A DNA stretch of 64,000 nt. Origin: Hypomesus transpacificus. Taxonomy: Eukaryota; Chordata; Actinopteri; Osmeriformes; Osmeridae. The position numbers were made by a program, and so were the translations under genes. Below the pieces are notes generated by a model. That model worked only from the letters and a program-made list of their open reading frames with translations. It did not search any database and was not told the origin of the DNA. Position 1 is the stretch's first letter. Each line of letters opens with the position of its first letter. The stretch is taken from NCBI RefSeq assembly GCF_021917145.1, contig NC_061078.1, positions 10,646,604-10,710,603 of the forward strand, in the 5' to 3' direction. Shown in pieces: positions 36,501-48,300 of the stretch.

Positions 36501-39500
36501 AATCCTACTGTTAGAACAAACTCTTGCTAAACTCCTGCAGGGATTTTCTAATGATGGCACACAATGCAAATTCATTAACAAGATAACATCAACAAGATAA
36601 GCTGTGTCCAGATGCTTGCTAAGCACAAGTTGGGTCCGAAACTTTTCAAATTCGATACCTATTTCAGCACCCACTCCAAGTGCTTATTTGCATATCACAT
36701 AACGGGTGGAATAAAGTAATCGGGGCTCCTTTGGAGAGAGTTAAAGGTTATCCTCTCTTCACAGGCTCAGCAGGTGGATGATTATTCAGAGGACGCCATT
36801 CGCAGTCTCTTTACCATATCTCTTTATCTCAGTCAGCTAACACACCTGAGAGCTGATTCAGACCCAAGGTTACCTGCCGATGCAGGCAGATAACGACTAA
36901 TTGAAAAAAAGTGTTGGAAAGAAGAACTTCACAGAAATCCAACCAACCAAGGTGACAAGTAACTGTTATGAATCTCAAACAAAAACCTTTTTATGATTTT
37001 TTATTTGTATGAAATGACAGAGTGGAAGAGTCTGGCAAAGTGTGAAAGTGTGAAAGAAAGAGAAGTGAAGATGATGTGCTACAGAACATTGAAGATGACA
37101 CCTTAGCCCATTTGAGAGATGTGGAACAATAGCAGAAGTTGGGGAAAGAGCACAACTACTTTTCAACCGGCTGTTGAAGGGGGTAGTGCGTGTTTGGTGG
37201 TGGTGTGTGTCTGTCTGTGTGTGTGTGTGTGTGTGTATGTGTGTGTGTGTGGCATGTGGGGAGGGAGTAAATGAGGGTAGAGTACACGATCAGCTGGACG
37301 GCTGATATAAAAATGTATGTGGCCAAGCAAGGGCTGGATGAAGTGGAATAGCATGCCTGGCATGGCCTCGTCTGGTATTATGCCTGTTAATGAACAACGT
37401 GTAGGGGAGGGGGTTTGGCATGGGCCTGGGTGCTCTGAATACTAACATGTTCTTATCCCACCCCGGGCCAGGTGCATCGAGTGAACTCATCTCTCCAGGG
37501 CTGGGTGACAAACCGGCATGCAAACATTTCTTTCTCTAATTGATTTCTTCTCTCCCTGCTCCAAATTAGGTTCACCTCCACACCAAAAGGGGAATTGCAT
37601 CGTGCGCTAGCTTGGAGAGAGCAGTCGAGGTATATAAAAAAGAATAATTGAGACCTTTTGTGTTTGATTGCTGCCAACAACCCAGACGGGGTTAGAATTC
37701 TCAGCATTAGAAGTTGGTTAGCAAGGGAATTCAGTTAGGCAATAGCTCAGCGATAACAAGGAAAAGCAACATTGACAATAACTGAGAAAAGGGCTGAGGA
37801 AAAAAGTTGACTCTGTCCAACTGACACTGTGATCCTGAGTGTCTGATATCTATAAAGACAGCCAGGGAAATGAACTTGACAGCAGCACCCAGGTTCAGTG
37901 TTAGATTGTGAGTGGTGTTGGAGGGCTGCTGACATGTTTCAAAGTGCTCTGTGCAACTGATAGTGTTCATTAGTCAGTCTGTTGATCTCAGATGCAGACA
38001 GTACCCCTGCAGTGCAGGCAGGGCACAGATGCCCACCCACATCCAACATGAAAGGCCCGGACCTTTTCAGTGACGGCCATATTAATTGAGCACATTCAAA
38101 CAGCACACAGACTTGAAAGGTGCCATTAGATGACTGGTCGAAGACGTAGATCTGCCTGTCCACCTACCACTGAGATAGAGAGATTGATGGAGCGATAGTT
38201 GGGGGGATGGAAGGACACTTGATGGAGGTATTGAGAGGTAGATGGAAGTAGGGAGAAATACATAGAAAGACGGACGGATAGACAGTTGATGGAATAAAGG
38301 GGCGAGGGAGCAGAGGAAGGATGGGTAAAAGAATGGGAGGACCCTCACTTGTTTTCATTGCTGGAGTCGTAGCGCGGGGTTGGGTCAGGGTCGTTTCCAT
38401 TGACATCATAACTCGCCAGTTGGTCCTGGACAAAAGGACAGACAGACAGAGGGGGTTAGGAACAAGGGGAACAGGAGAAAAAAATACAGGAGAAAGAGAG
38501 AGGGCAAGAGGGAGAAATAGAACGAGAAAACAAATCATTGCTTGCACAGTACATACAAGGGAAAGAAAATATATTGCCCTGGTTTTTGCGATTTTCAGTC
38601 ATATCTCATCTTGTGTGCTATTAGAGAACAAGTGATAAATTGGAACCAACACCAGCTATAACTTACAGCTGTAATCCAAGGTGTCAGACACAGAAATGAA
38701 ATGTATTTACGACAAGGTTGTGTCCTACATTGGTGGGTGTTATAGGCTCCACAAATACTACCAGTGCTGGACCTGTTTTTGTTCCATGCAGTCCACAGTA
38801 TATGCTCTGTGGATTACTCCCATGTTAGCTAGGTGTTTAACAGGACTCTCTTGTTCTTTTTCTCCAAAGTAGAGTTAGCGAAGGAATACTGCATAAATGC
38901 CTTCTATGAGAAATGACAAAACCAGAAGTAAACCTGAACAAAAAATAGTAAAAGTATATTTATAATTGCATAATAATATATTTAATATTGTATAATTAAA
39001 TGTTGCTATAGGGTTAGGGTTATAATTTTTCTTATTTTTTACATTCTACTCATTCTACTGATTTGTCATTACAGAGTAATGTCTTTCTTTTCTTCTGGAG
39101 ACACGCCTGCATCCATGCCCAAGGTCGGTAGGGTTACGCATGGGGACTTGGAGGCGCTCACATAGTTCTGCGCAAGGTCTGGATGGTTTCTCTCGATGCC
39201 GTCGTCCAGGATGGTGACCACCACATTCCTGCCAGTGTAGCCCCTCTGCCAGGCTGCCAGGATGTTCATCTCTGAGCGGCAGCGGTTGTTTTTATCAGTG
39301 CAGTGCTGATGAGGAGAACGGAGGACAAACACAAAGTCAACAGATATGACAGGAGCGTGGACACACAGCTGGATAATGCACTGCTGAATGTGCCGCTGTC
39401 CTTCCTGTCATTCATCAGACTGAAGGGAGATCCATCATGTGTCAAAAGTACTAGTGCCCACCATACAGTCAGACAGAGAAGTCATCTTTATTTAACAGCA

Positions 39501-42500
39501 AGTGTTTGTCTGTCCTTGAGTCTGAGGACATTGTGAGACCAAGTAGGCCCTTTGAAATTGCGTCAATGTGACAAAGAAGGCTCCTGGTCTGGGCCTAGTG
39601 TGAACAGAAATCTGCACCAATGTTTCTTATCTCCCCGAGGCCCATTAGGATTCAGCCCTTGATACACCTTTTAGTATTCAGGTTCAATGCTCCAAGTTTA
39701 GAGACTCCAATAAGAAATATACACCGTAAGCGATGGAGGAGACATTTATGGGCCATCTGTCTGCTTAAGACCGGCTCTGCTGCAGAATGCAGGAGTGGGC
39801 CCTGGTGCTGGTTTAATTCCTGACATGTAGTGCACATTCAGGTAGTGAATAATTTTCTATTAGCTCATCGCCTGTTCCATCTGATGGTTTGTCTAATCCC
39901 TCCTGCCCCCTGAATCCTTGAGACAAACACCTCCTCTCACAGATAGACAATGGCGGTTGGGACAATTTCACACCTGAGTTCATTAAAGAAAAACTTATCA
40001 CAAAGTATAACACTGAGTAATTCTCAGACAGCTAAGATGGACCAGCAGAGGCCCCTTCCATTAGACTGGTGCTGGTAAGACATGGGGTGCACCTTAAACA
40101 TAAGATCAATAATGTCAGAGCAGAACAGGGACTCTCAGAATCTTGGGAGTACTTTGTAAGAGAAGGTGCAGCACTAAACTAAGGGAGAGACGTTAGCAGC
40201 TCAGCCTAATGGCATACATTGGAGTGGAACTTCAGCCAAGTCATGGTCTGAGGAGCCTTTCGTTCCTTGAGTTGTGTTATGGTAAATAAACGCCGCTGCT
40301 GTGAGTCTGTAGACAGGACAAGAGTGATTGGAAGACATTTTCTTATTACTTACTATATACCACATGTTTGACCATTTAGGGTCATTGAAGTGGATGAAGT
40401 TGGGGTCATTCCTGGTGTATCTCTTCACCCGAGGCTTGACTAGCTGCTGCTCTGACCAGGATACCTTGGGAATCACATAAGTAAAGAGACAGATTGGCAA
40501 GTGTTACTGTAAATTGTTGCATCGGGCCAACTAACGCCCCTTAGCAGTGACAAAATTACCATATTCAATTACCAGTTTTGAGCTATTGCTTAATTTATAT
40601 ATATCGTCTTCATATACATGCAGAATATCCCAGAATATTCCTGAATTGTTAAGAGCCATTGATAATGGAATGGCGATTTAGAATAATTAACTTACTTTTT
40701 TACTCAAATCATTTGAAAATTTAAGAGAAAAGAATTTGTTTGCAAAGGCCTGATAAAGAAATTCCTCAGCCCGTGTAAATTAGTCTTTTGCTATTTCCCT
40801 AAATTACAATTACCAGAACACAGTGGATGTCTTCCCTGAGGAGAGATCATCATGAATGAATGTTTTGCAGAAAACCATATGCTGAGGAGTTGAGCACCAA
40901 GACACTGCAGCTAGCCTGGGGGCCTCGGAGGAGAGTAATGAACTTTAAAATGACCACTAATGTTACAATAAAGAATGTTAACAAACTAATTTAATTTTCC
41001 ATCTTGAACATATCCATTACACACACTGTTGGCTAATACAGAGACAGACCCAGATCTACTTTCATAATACATTCACATGTAGATTCATAACAATCTGCTA
41101 CTTAACAATAATCTACAGCAGCCTCCAAAGTAGTGCAATGTTGTAGGGTTGAGCGAGGGATTGTGACCATCATTCCCTTCCTCACTAAGTGCAGCATATT
41201 CTGGGTAAATTGTGCATTAAAAGTGGTCCCAACCCACTGCATGCTGTATATAAACCTGGCTGTGCAGTGTGGACCTCATAAAATCAACAGTTTAGGTCAG
41301 ATGAGGAAGCTAGTGGAGAAATCCTGAACATTACTCTTCATAAATGACGTCATGGAGGTGGTGGTCATGCAGGCTAGGTACACCCCATCAGAGGGCTGCT
41401 GGGCAAATTGGTTTCCTGGGCGTTCTCCCCAACCCTTCATTTTCAACTCAGGGTTTAGCAGAAGATATTATCTGGAAGGCTCTTCTTCTGCCTTTCCTCA
41501 GGACGTGGGCTTTGGGTTTTATTACTCCTGAGATCCAGGATGCAGGGAGATTATCTCAGCCCAGAGGCCAGAGAACAAGCACTCAGAACAGACTGTTTTC
41601 TGCTTTCAACCGGCTTGGAGGCCGCAGGGAAATGTCCCCCTACAATTACCCCCTATCAGATCCCCAGGATGTTGGAATAGAGTAATCTGCCCTTTGGCAT
41701 TCTGCTTCTGAATTTTGAGATACATTTTTTTAATTAAAGTCAGACAATGGAATGTCAGTGGACGAGTAGAAGCAGTCTGACAGCTGTATCTAGAATTTAT
41801 TTTACGATCACAGTGTAAAAGTTGGACGTAACTCCTTTGAACTCCACTAGTCTTGCAGTAAAAATAAAATAATGCTGTATTGTAACAACACAACTTTAAC
41901 AAAACCTATTTGCACTGCAGCCCATGTAGGTGTTCATGTGTTCTGTGTGGGCCCTGGTCTCACCTTTGGGTCCATGTGGATGAAGCTGTGTGTGCCCCTG
42001 GAGGAGAAGGCAGCTCTGCGCACCACGTGGCTGTGGTGGAAATGATAGTGGTCCTCCAGGCTTCCTATCTGGAAGACCGAAAAGCAAAGCAATACAATGA
42101 GAAAAATAACAATAATAATGTGTTCATTTAGCCAATTATTTTATCAAAAGCAACATGCAGAAGGAATTTATAGCCGCAAACTTTGGATCTGCCATACCCT
42201 TGGAGCCATGCCCTTCCACAAAAACATACAGGGAAGATGATTGAATTATTTATTCATGGTTTATATTTTATGGTAATATACTGTAGTTAAGAAGTTATGA
42301 TTAATTGAATACAGTTAACACTGCTGCTAAAACAACCATGTGCAGAGCAAAGGGCAAGACCTGTGTTCTCCATTCAAAATCTTCCCCAAAGCAAAGAAAG
42401 TGAACTTGAAGTATATAGGCATTCTTTTCTCATGATCTCAATACACACATGAATTCCAGCACATGTGCTTTTTTGGCCCAGAGCTGTGGAACTCTTATTT

Positions 42501-43276
42501 CTAGAACTATGACAGTTTACTCTCCGTCTTTCCTATCTCATCCTTCTGCTGAATTCTGATTCTGATTCTGAATACTGTCTTTGTAATGTAGATATGCTCT
42601 CCCTGGAACTCCAATAAGTATTTTTCATTCAAATGTTTTGATCAATCTTGAATCCAATATTTTTCTTACAATTCAAATCTCAGTGATCTACAGAGTTTTT
42701 ATTATATCGTTTTCTAGATCCTTACTGTATCCATTGTAGGCTATAGGATGTGGTGACTCACTGAATGCACTGCTCTATTCAGTGTTTGCCATGTAGCGCA
42801 CACTAGCGATGCAGTGAGGCAATCGGTGTGTTTGAAGTGACGCCAACAATGTGTGTTTGAAGTGACGCCAACAATAAATCTTTATTTTTAACTCCTTACT
42901 AAGATAAGTACTTCCATCGCTTATCAGAAATGTTTATCATTTATATGGAAAATTCCAGTTATAATTCTACGATGATGTAGTGTGTCTGACAGTTCATTAT
43001 TGATTCGCCTTTCCAAAAGCAAAGAGAGACGCAGGTTATCCTACAGACAAAACCCTGTTAATCAAATCAAATAAATATGACTGAAAAAAAGTGATCAACA
43101 GGCAAACTGAGTCTTACCTGGCCCAAATTATTATATCCATATTTAGCAGCAAGTTTGTCTGCCTCCTCGTGTCCCCCTTCAATACGCACAGCCCAGTGAT
43201 TTGTGTAAACATTCCTCGGGGGCAAAGACTGACACAGTTCTAAACTTGGAAAAATAAAGATTATAAATAAGATCAT
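15168..43276 (-). CDS. pcsk6: proprotein convertase subtilisin/kexin type 6 (PACE4)
   Basis: Calcium-dependent serine endoprotease of the secretory pathway that cleaves precursors after paired basic residues; known substrates include TGF-beta family members such as Nodal and BMPs. Twenty-one coding exons: 43118-43276, 41964-42068, 40354-40464, 39162-39305, 38349-38425, 36296-36384, 32835-33007, 32411-32623, 30679-30779, 30006-30109, 29457-29574, 25351-25539, 23018-23154, 22706-22879, 22486-22588, 22180-22376, 21598-21685, 21387-21490, 19350-19479, 16901-17013 and 15168-15265. They sum to 2727 nt, 908 residues (human long isoform 969; the shortfall is largely at the N-terminus). Order: signal peptide, prodomain, subtilisin domain, P domain, Cys-rich furin-like repeats, PLAC domain. 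The C-terminal repeats and PLAC domain distinguish it from furin and PCSK7; alignment favours PCSK6 over PCSK5, and the snrpa1/selenos/chsy1 neighbours agree. All introns are GT-AG. Confidence 0.96.
15266..21386 (-). other. pcsk6 introns 18-20 (exons 19 and 20 inside)
   Basis: Non-coding apart from exons 20 (16901-17013) and 19 (19350-19479). It contains GA-rich stretches near 18.12-18.18 kb, a 10-bp triplicate (gacatcatcc) at 19265-19295, and a short fish SINE/LINE-tail fragment at 19300-19329. The remainder shows nothing I recognise. Confidence 0.7.
19300..19329 (-). mobile_element. fragment of a teleost SINE/LINE tail (ATTTAGCAG-type core)
   Basis: Read on the minus strand this is TTATTCATTTAGCAGGCGCT followed by TTTAGAAA, matching the widespread fish V-SINE/LINE tail motif (CATTTAGCAGACGCTTTTAT). 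Only about 30 bp survive, starting 20 bp past the exon 19 donor. Confidence 0.5.
22437..22461 (+). other. G-rich tract with quadruplex potential between pcsk6 exons 15 and 16
   Basis: At least four runs of three or more G occur within 25 bases on the plus strand, 25 bp past the exon 15 donor. The pre-mRNA (minus strand) carries the C-rich complement, so any quadruplex would be in the template DNA. Confidence 0.6.
23155..29456 (-). other. pcsk6 introns 11-12
   Basis: Intron 12 (23155-25350) and intron 11 (25540-29456) are non-coding. They carry a GA-rich tract at about 23160-23210, a G-run at 24153-24170, TG repeats near 24350-24420 and 25281-25305, a CA repeat at 25861-25932, a 22-bp duplication at 25610-25650, and the 63-bp minisatellite at 28846-29340. 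I see no other genes. Confidence 0.7.
28846..29340. repeat. 63-bp minisatellite, about eight copies, in pcsk6 intron 11
   Basis: Units begin GGGAGACCTCCCCAGACTTG at 28846, 28909, 28972, 29035, 29097, 29160, 29223 and 29286, so spacing is 63 bp with one 62-bp unit. The eighth unit carries a small insertion (cgagtc). Because 63 is divisible by three, it reads as a 21-residue repeat on both strands, but it lies wholly in an intron and the 62-bp unit breaks the frame. Confidence 0.95.
30521..30595. repeat. GA microsatellite in pcsk6 intron 9
   Basis: A nearly pure GA tract 84 bp beyond the exon 9 donor; it reads as CT/CU in the pre-mRNA, resembling a polypyrimidine tract. Confidence 0.9.
33889..33977. 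repeat. TG microsatellite in pcsk6 intron 6
   Basis: Interrupted TG dinucleotide repeats with a few TA and TTTG interruptions. Confidence 0.9.
34307..34475. repeat. 31-bp minisatellite, about 5.5 copies, in pcsk6 intron 6
   Basis: Tandem unit beginning CACTGCAATAGGCTGTTGAG and continuing actgggcaaaa, 31 bp. The last two full copies share a G-to-C change (actcggc), indicating stepwise expansion. The open frames seen across it on the minus strand are repeat artefacts. Confidence 0.95.
36385..43117 (-). other. pcsk6 introns 1-5 (exons 2-5 inside)
   Basis: Non-coding apart from exons 5, 4, 3 and 2. Contains a TG/CA repeat at 37204-37253, a degraded ATTTAGC-type SINE/LINE-tail match at about 42125-42165 and a 26-bp tandem duplicate (tgtttgaagtgacgccaaca) at 42826-42875. 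I see no additional genes. Confidence 0.7.
40354..43276 (-). other. pcsk6: pcsk6 exons 1-3: signal peptide and prodomain
   Basis: Exon 1 starts at the ATG at 43274-43276, giving a short hydrophobic leader ([17 protein letters not shown]) then [14 protein letters not shown], the conserved start of convertase prodomains. Exon 2 carries [13 protein letters not shown]. Exon 3 ends the prodomain with KPRVKR at residues 98-103, the autocatalytic cleavage site, and begins the mature enzyme with YTRNDPNF and [10 protein letters not shown]. The start is less certain than the rest: the reading frame stays open for 17 further codons upstream without an ATG, and a pyrimidine-rich TTTATTTTTCCAAG inside the leader could act as a 3' splice site for an unseen first exon. 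Confidence 0.8.
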
Positions 43277-43290
43277 TTTGATGACCGAAA

Positions 43291-43305
43291 TCAGTCCAAC
43301 AGCAT
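43291..43305 (-). promoter_or_regulatory. four-codon upstream ORF in the pcsk6 leader
   Basis: On the minus strand, ATG CTG TTG GAC TGA ends 14 nt before the proposed pcsk6 start codon. If the transcript begins upstream, ribosomes would meet this uORF first and must reinitiate or leak past it. Confidence 0.45.
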
Positions 43306-44015
43306 TCACTTTAAAATAAAGCAGGAGTTATTCCAATATTTGGAAATTCATAAAAATCGCAAAATCCAAATCAATTCTCATGTGTCATGTGTCCATCGTC
43401 TTCCAGCCAGTAGTCCAAGTGAAATTCACTGACTGGCCAACTGTAATTAAATGGCGCAAAAAGTTGGAAAGTGTGAACCTTTGCACCGTGAAAGTACTCC
43501 GCTATTTGTGAGTACAGTAACCAATGGCGAGTCCCATCTCAGAGCAGCCTCTAACCGCAAAACGCAGAGGTAAGGAGAGTACGCGCATCTGAGGACTGAC
43601 AGGGCCACGCCTCTCCAACCTGCGCGAAGAGCTCGCAGGGAGATGTCATGCTGAGGCTTCTCCCCGGTTAGGGTCACGTCTCTGGCAGCAAAACACTGGC
43701 ATCAGTTATTGCTCTCACTTCAACTGAGTTAAACAAAAAGTAAAGATCAATGCCCTACGTGGGAGGGGGGAGGGAAGGGGTGTGGCGTATGAAATCAGTG
43801 GACTTGTGCCTCTCCTGAAGTGCTTCTTTACATTCAAGAAGCTGACAGAGTAAATATACTTTGCTTATGAGGTCTGTCATTCCGTTTTCCTATCACAAAA
43901 CTGCCAAACATGCTTCATCACAGAACCTTCAAACTGCCACAAAACTATCACAAAACCCTCATCCTTTCACTCTCTCTCCCTCTACCATCCCTTCTCTTTC
44001 CCCCTTTTTTGTCTT

Positions 44016-44018
44016 TCC

Positions 44019-44100
<82 letters not shown>

Positions 44101-44120
44101 CATCTCTCTCTCTCTTACTC
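44016..44120. repeat. CT microsatellite
   Basis: About 100 bp of almost pure CT repeats, giving spurious Leu-Ser and Arg-Glu frames on the two strands. Confidence 0.95.
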
Positions 44121-45347
44121 TTCTGAAATGAATGAATAATGTGTTGCTGATTTGCCATCATTGGTATTACCATCAACACAAATGTTGTCATTGACACATT
44201 AATCCTTATTCCTTTTAGCTGGAATGCACATAAAAGTTAATTAACCGATGCAACATGGACCAACTAAACACACAAGACAGTTAGGATTAGCTCTGAAATC
44301 TTATCAGGAGAAGCAGTTTGTGGACAGGGTGAGCATAAACAGAGATGATGTAAGAGTGTGACAAAACACACTGTTTTAGAAGCATGTTGAGATATCAGAT
44401 TCCAGGAAGTAGTCCGTTAGTTTATTGAGAACATGTTTGGTAAACCCCATTGCACGCTAAAGAGTTACAGTAAACACAGAGTCAGGGTTGTGACACAGAG
44501 TCATTACAATGGTGACTTGGGGAAGAGTTGTGGCGGACCGAGGTAGAATGAAGCTATTCATTTCTAGAACAGAATGTAGAATAAAGCTGTTCATTCCAGA
44601 ATGAAGTTTAGGATGAAGTTTAGGATGAAGTAGAATGAAGAATGAAGTTTAGGATGCTTTCAGATCCCAGTAGGGTGGTAAACCATTCAGAAAACACACA
44701 GTAAATGTAACATAAACCTCCCGTGAATCTGAGAAAAATAGTTTTAAACTATTTTCCATTGCTGGGTCTGAGCAGATGGAAGACCATATAGTTACTGTAC
44801 AGCCACTACTGAGGCTGGTGATGTGTTCACCTGGGTACTGTCAGATCAAACAGATCTCACTGGGTTCATAGACCAACCTGTTTACACATGCACAGGCAAC
44901 GTAACAAAGCTGCTATTGCTCACAGGCTTCATGTTGGAAATGTGTCCACAGCAGTCGACCTGTCTCTGGTACATGGCATCAAGGGCTCTGATGGGTTGTT
45001 GTTTTTCTTGTGTAATGAATTGCAGAAATGAGTATTAAAGTTGATGAAGGCTTTTGTTTATACATGCACTCCATCCTGAACTTTATTCTTCGACAGCAAC
45101 ATCTATTACTAAACAGGATTCCAGCAAACTGTTTATTTACTCTCTTTTATGTGTTTTGGGTGGGATTAAAGGAAGTCAACAAAAGTCTCATATTGGCAAT
45201 TAACACATACCACCTCTTTTCTTTATAATAACGAGGTGAAATCCAGGAGAAAGTGTGCAATTCAATACTACAGAGTGAGTTTCCCACAAAGTAGCTATTG
45301 GCAGGAAAGTATTAGGGTTGTGGTTTCCAGGGTGTGTAGGTATAGAG

Positions 45348-45349
<2 letters not shown>

Positions 45350-45389
<40 letters not shown>

Positions 45390-45390
45390 G
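45350..45390. repeat. TG microsatellite
   Basis: Uninterrupted TG repeats, about 17 units, followed by gtgcgtgtgcgtatg variants. Confidence 0.92.
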
Positions 45391-48300
45391 CGTATGTGTG
45401 GAGGTTGTGGGTGTCTGTGTGTTAGCATACAGTATACTTAAACTCTGAACACAGAGACCTCCACATTGGCACCTCTCTGCCCTGGCATTAACCAGGCAGA
45501 GCTGGCAGGCTGGCAGGTTTGTGTTTGAAGTTCTCAGGTGGGTATGTGTCATTGCCCAATAAATCATCTATTTCTTCAAACAGAGATACTTTCGGGATCT
45601 GTGAGAGCCATACTGAACAACCCTGCTGTGACATAAATTGAATATGATTATTAAATACATCAATGGTTTTCTTGGGGGTAATTACAGGCTATGCATGAAC
45701 TTGACATCTGATTTGAACTGTTAACATTCCGATTCGACATGCCTATTTGGTCATCTCACTTAAATCATTAATTATGTACAATAAACCAGAACAAATGGAT
45801 ATACTATACTAATGCCTGTATTGATTTATCATCATGTTGCCAGGATAAAACTAACTATGTTTTTTCTGTATTCATTGTTCCTTCTGGAAAAGGAACCTAG
45901 CAATAATGACTTTGCTGCCATCTTGTGTTAGGAGTCTTTACACCACTGAAGCAGTAAATGACCACATTTGTATCCAAACAGAATCTTAGGGGTTCTGAAG
46001 GGTTATCTGGAACATATATGGTTCTATAAGGTAGATTTAAGTAGTCCTGTGTATGACCTTGTCGATTTCAGAGTGTGCAGACAACGTTTTCATGAGCTGC
46101 ATTCTATATTGTTGCATAACATCAAAATAAGTTATTATAATTCCTGCCCCACCCTGCAGCTGAGATGATATTAAGATAAATCAAACCTACTTACAGACAG
46201 TTTGGGATACTATGCAATTTCATATCAACATAATCTCATTATGTTGAGATTATGATTATGTTTCTCTGAGATTATGTTTCTCATTCATTTTCTAAACTCA
46301 ACAGATTTTTGAGGGACTGTAAAATTCACAACTCATGAAACCACATTTTTATAAGTCACCTAAAGGCAACCCGAATGTAAGATTATACGTTTGCTTGAGG
46401 AGATCTGTGGACAGTAAAAACAAATGCATTCAATGGTAGATTATCAGGTTGCAGTTCTTTCAATGCCAGCGGGGGCAAACTCTGATCAAATTACCATTAA
46501 ATTGTCCTCGCTCTTCAGACTAAACATCCCACTTCATAAAGATTAGACTTTAATGAAGCGGGCAGCAGGCTGTCCAGCCTATCATTCCACCAGAAAGCTT
46601 CCTGCAAAGTAATTAACTCTCTAAGAGACAAATCAATAAGAATCACCACACAAGGTCAATCAATGTCAATAACAGCAGATAGAAGCATCTGGAAATAACA
46701 GAAGAAGACTAGATTAATTTGAGGTGCCAAAACATCTGCAGGATCTAAGACGTGCATTTCCAAAAACTCCTTTCATAAACACACAAGTCTCATTTTCAAA
46801 TGAACAATCCATAGAAAGAGAGAGTATAAAAACGGCCTAAATTCTGATGAACTGGGCACACGGCATGCAGCCACACTGGCCACAGTGATCTGTATAATTG
46901 CATTTAAGTAAGACCTCTCCCTTTTAACTTGTTTGCTGCATGCTTTTGCGGCTGGGCTGAGCACAGACAGGGACAGAGCAGCTTTTCAGAGCCCACTCCT
47001 TTGGGAGGAAAGCTGCTGCCACCAAAGGGGCTTTAGAGAGGTTTCCTGGGGGTCTCTATGGGAACGGTTAGGCCGGAATCAATGAACAGAATGACCGTAG
47101 ATCAGCTCAAGAGGGACAGCTTCACAGTCTGGATCTATGTAGCAGCAAGTAGTGGCATATTTGTGGTCAGAATGTTTTTTGTGGCAGATGGATCTTAAAT
47201 GTCAACTGCCACTGAAATACCTCATCCAATATTGATAGATTGTTATCACGTGTTACCACTGAATCCAGGATTTCAGATTTTCTCCAAGTTATAAAATACT
47301 GTTACTATTGAGCCAGAAGCTGCTGTTTGGTTTTGAATAAATGCTTAGTTTAAAAATACAATCTGTAGATATGGAAAGTTGCAGCACCAGGTGAAGAATG
47401 TTTAAACAGTCTGTGAAACAGTCTGTGAATAGAGCTACAGTATTTACAGCTTGGTGGGGAAAATTAAGTCACATGAGTGTTTGTACCAAAATGACATGCA
47501 AACAGAAATAAATCTAAAAGAAATGGTATGAACCATGTTCTTTTCTACCAACAGTAAATTATTTTTTAAATGATATTTCCAACAAGTATATTAAACTCCA
47601 TCACTGCTAACATGGTAAGATGATCTGACAAAATTGCCAGTATGGAAGCTATGCTTATGGGTGACTTATGACTGTCTCAATAAGTGAAATATCTATTTGG
47701 GAAAGGTTAGTTTTGTGGGAAAAGAACAAGAGAGACTGACAGTGAGTGAAGGAACAAGAGGCAAAGAAAGAGAAAAAGAGCAATAGAGAGAAAGGAAGAA
47801 CGATAGTGCAAAAGAGGAAGAGTAAGAGAGAGAGTTCTAGAAGAAGGTTTGGTATTTGCCCAGATTGGCCTGTCAGAGTAGACAGGGCCAGTAGTGATTC
47901 TTATTGATTCACAAGTCCACATATCCCATCAGCTACATGACAGTGTAATTATAGCTGCTGCCAAGGCACAGCCACTCACAGCATCCCAATGGTGCTTGAC
48001 TGCGATCTCAGGATAAAACAGACAGAGCAATGTCATTCCCAAACCAAGGGAGGACAAAGCACAGCAGGGCAGCTGGGGAATCCTAATAGGAGAGCAGGGT
48101 GACAGGTAACAATGTTATCCAGCTCCCTGGGACAGAGACACTTAGAACTGGGCCCCACTATGACAGGGAGTCGAAGAGGGCCTTAGGGAGGAAGTGACTA
48201 GTCTAGGTCTAGATCTTCTTATGACCTATGTCAACGCTCCTAAGACAAGCTTAGTTTAACTCCCATTTTCTTATTTAATTTAGAAATTTTATAAAAACCC

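Larger units (their letters stand above)
30006..39305 (-). other. pcsk6: pcsk6 exons 4-10: subtilisin-like catalytic domain
   Basis: The complete catalytic tetrad is visible: Asp159 in [14 protein letters not shown] (exon 4), His200 in HGTRCAGEV (exons 5/6 junction), oxyanion Asn301 in WASGNGG (exon 8) and nucleophile Ser374 in [11 protein letters not shown] (exon 9). Exon 7 holds the [18 protein letters not shown] block and exon 10 the [15 protein letters not shown] block. The exon 9 donor splits the Asn codon, giving EANPLITWRD across the junction. The exon 7 donor (AAG|GTTCAT) is a weak match to consensus. Confidence 0.95.

Noticed and set aside
46225..46260. Small inverted repeat ATAATCTCA/TGAGATTAT
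   Set aside because: Nine-base arms in AT-rich DNA are expected by chance in a window of this size.
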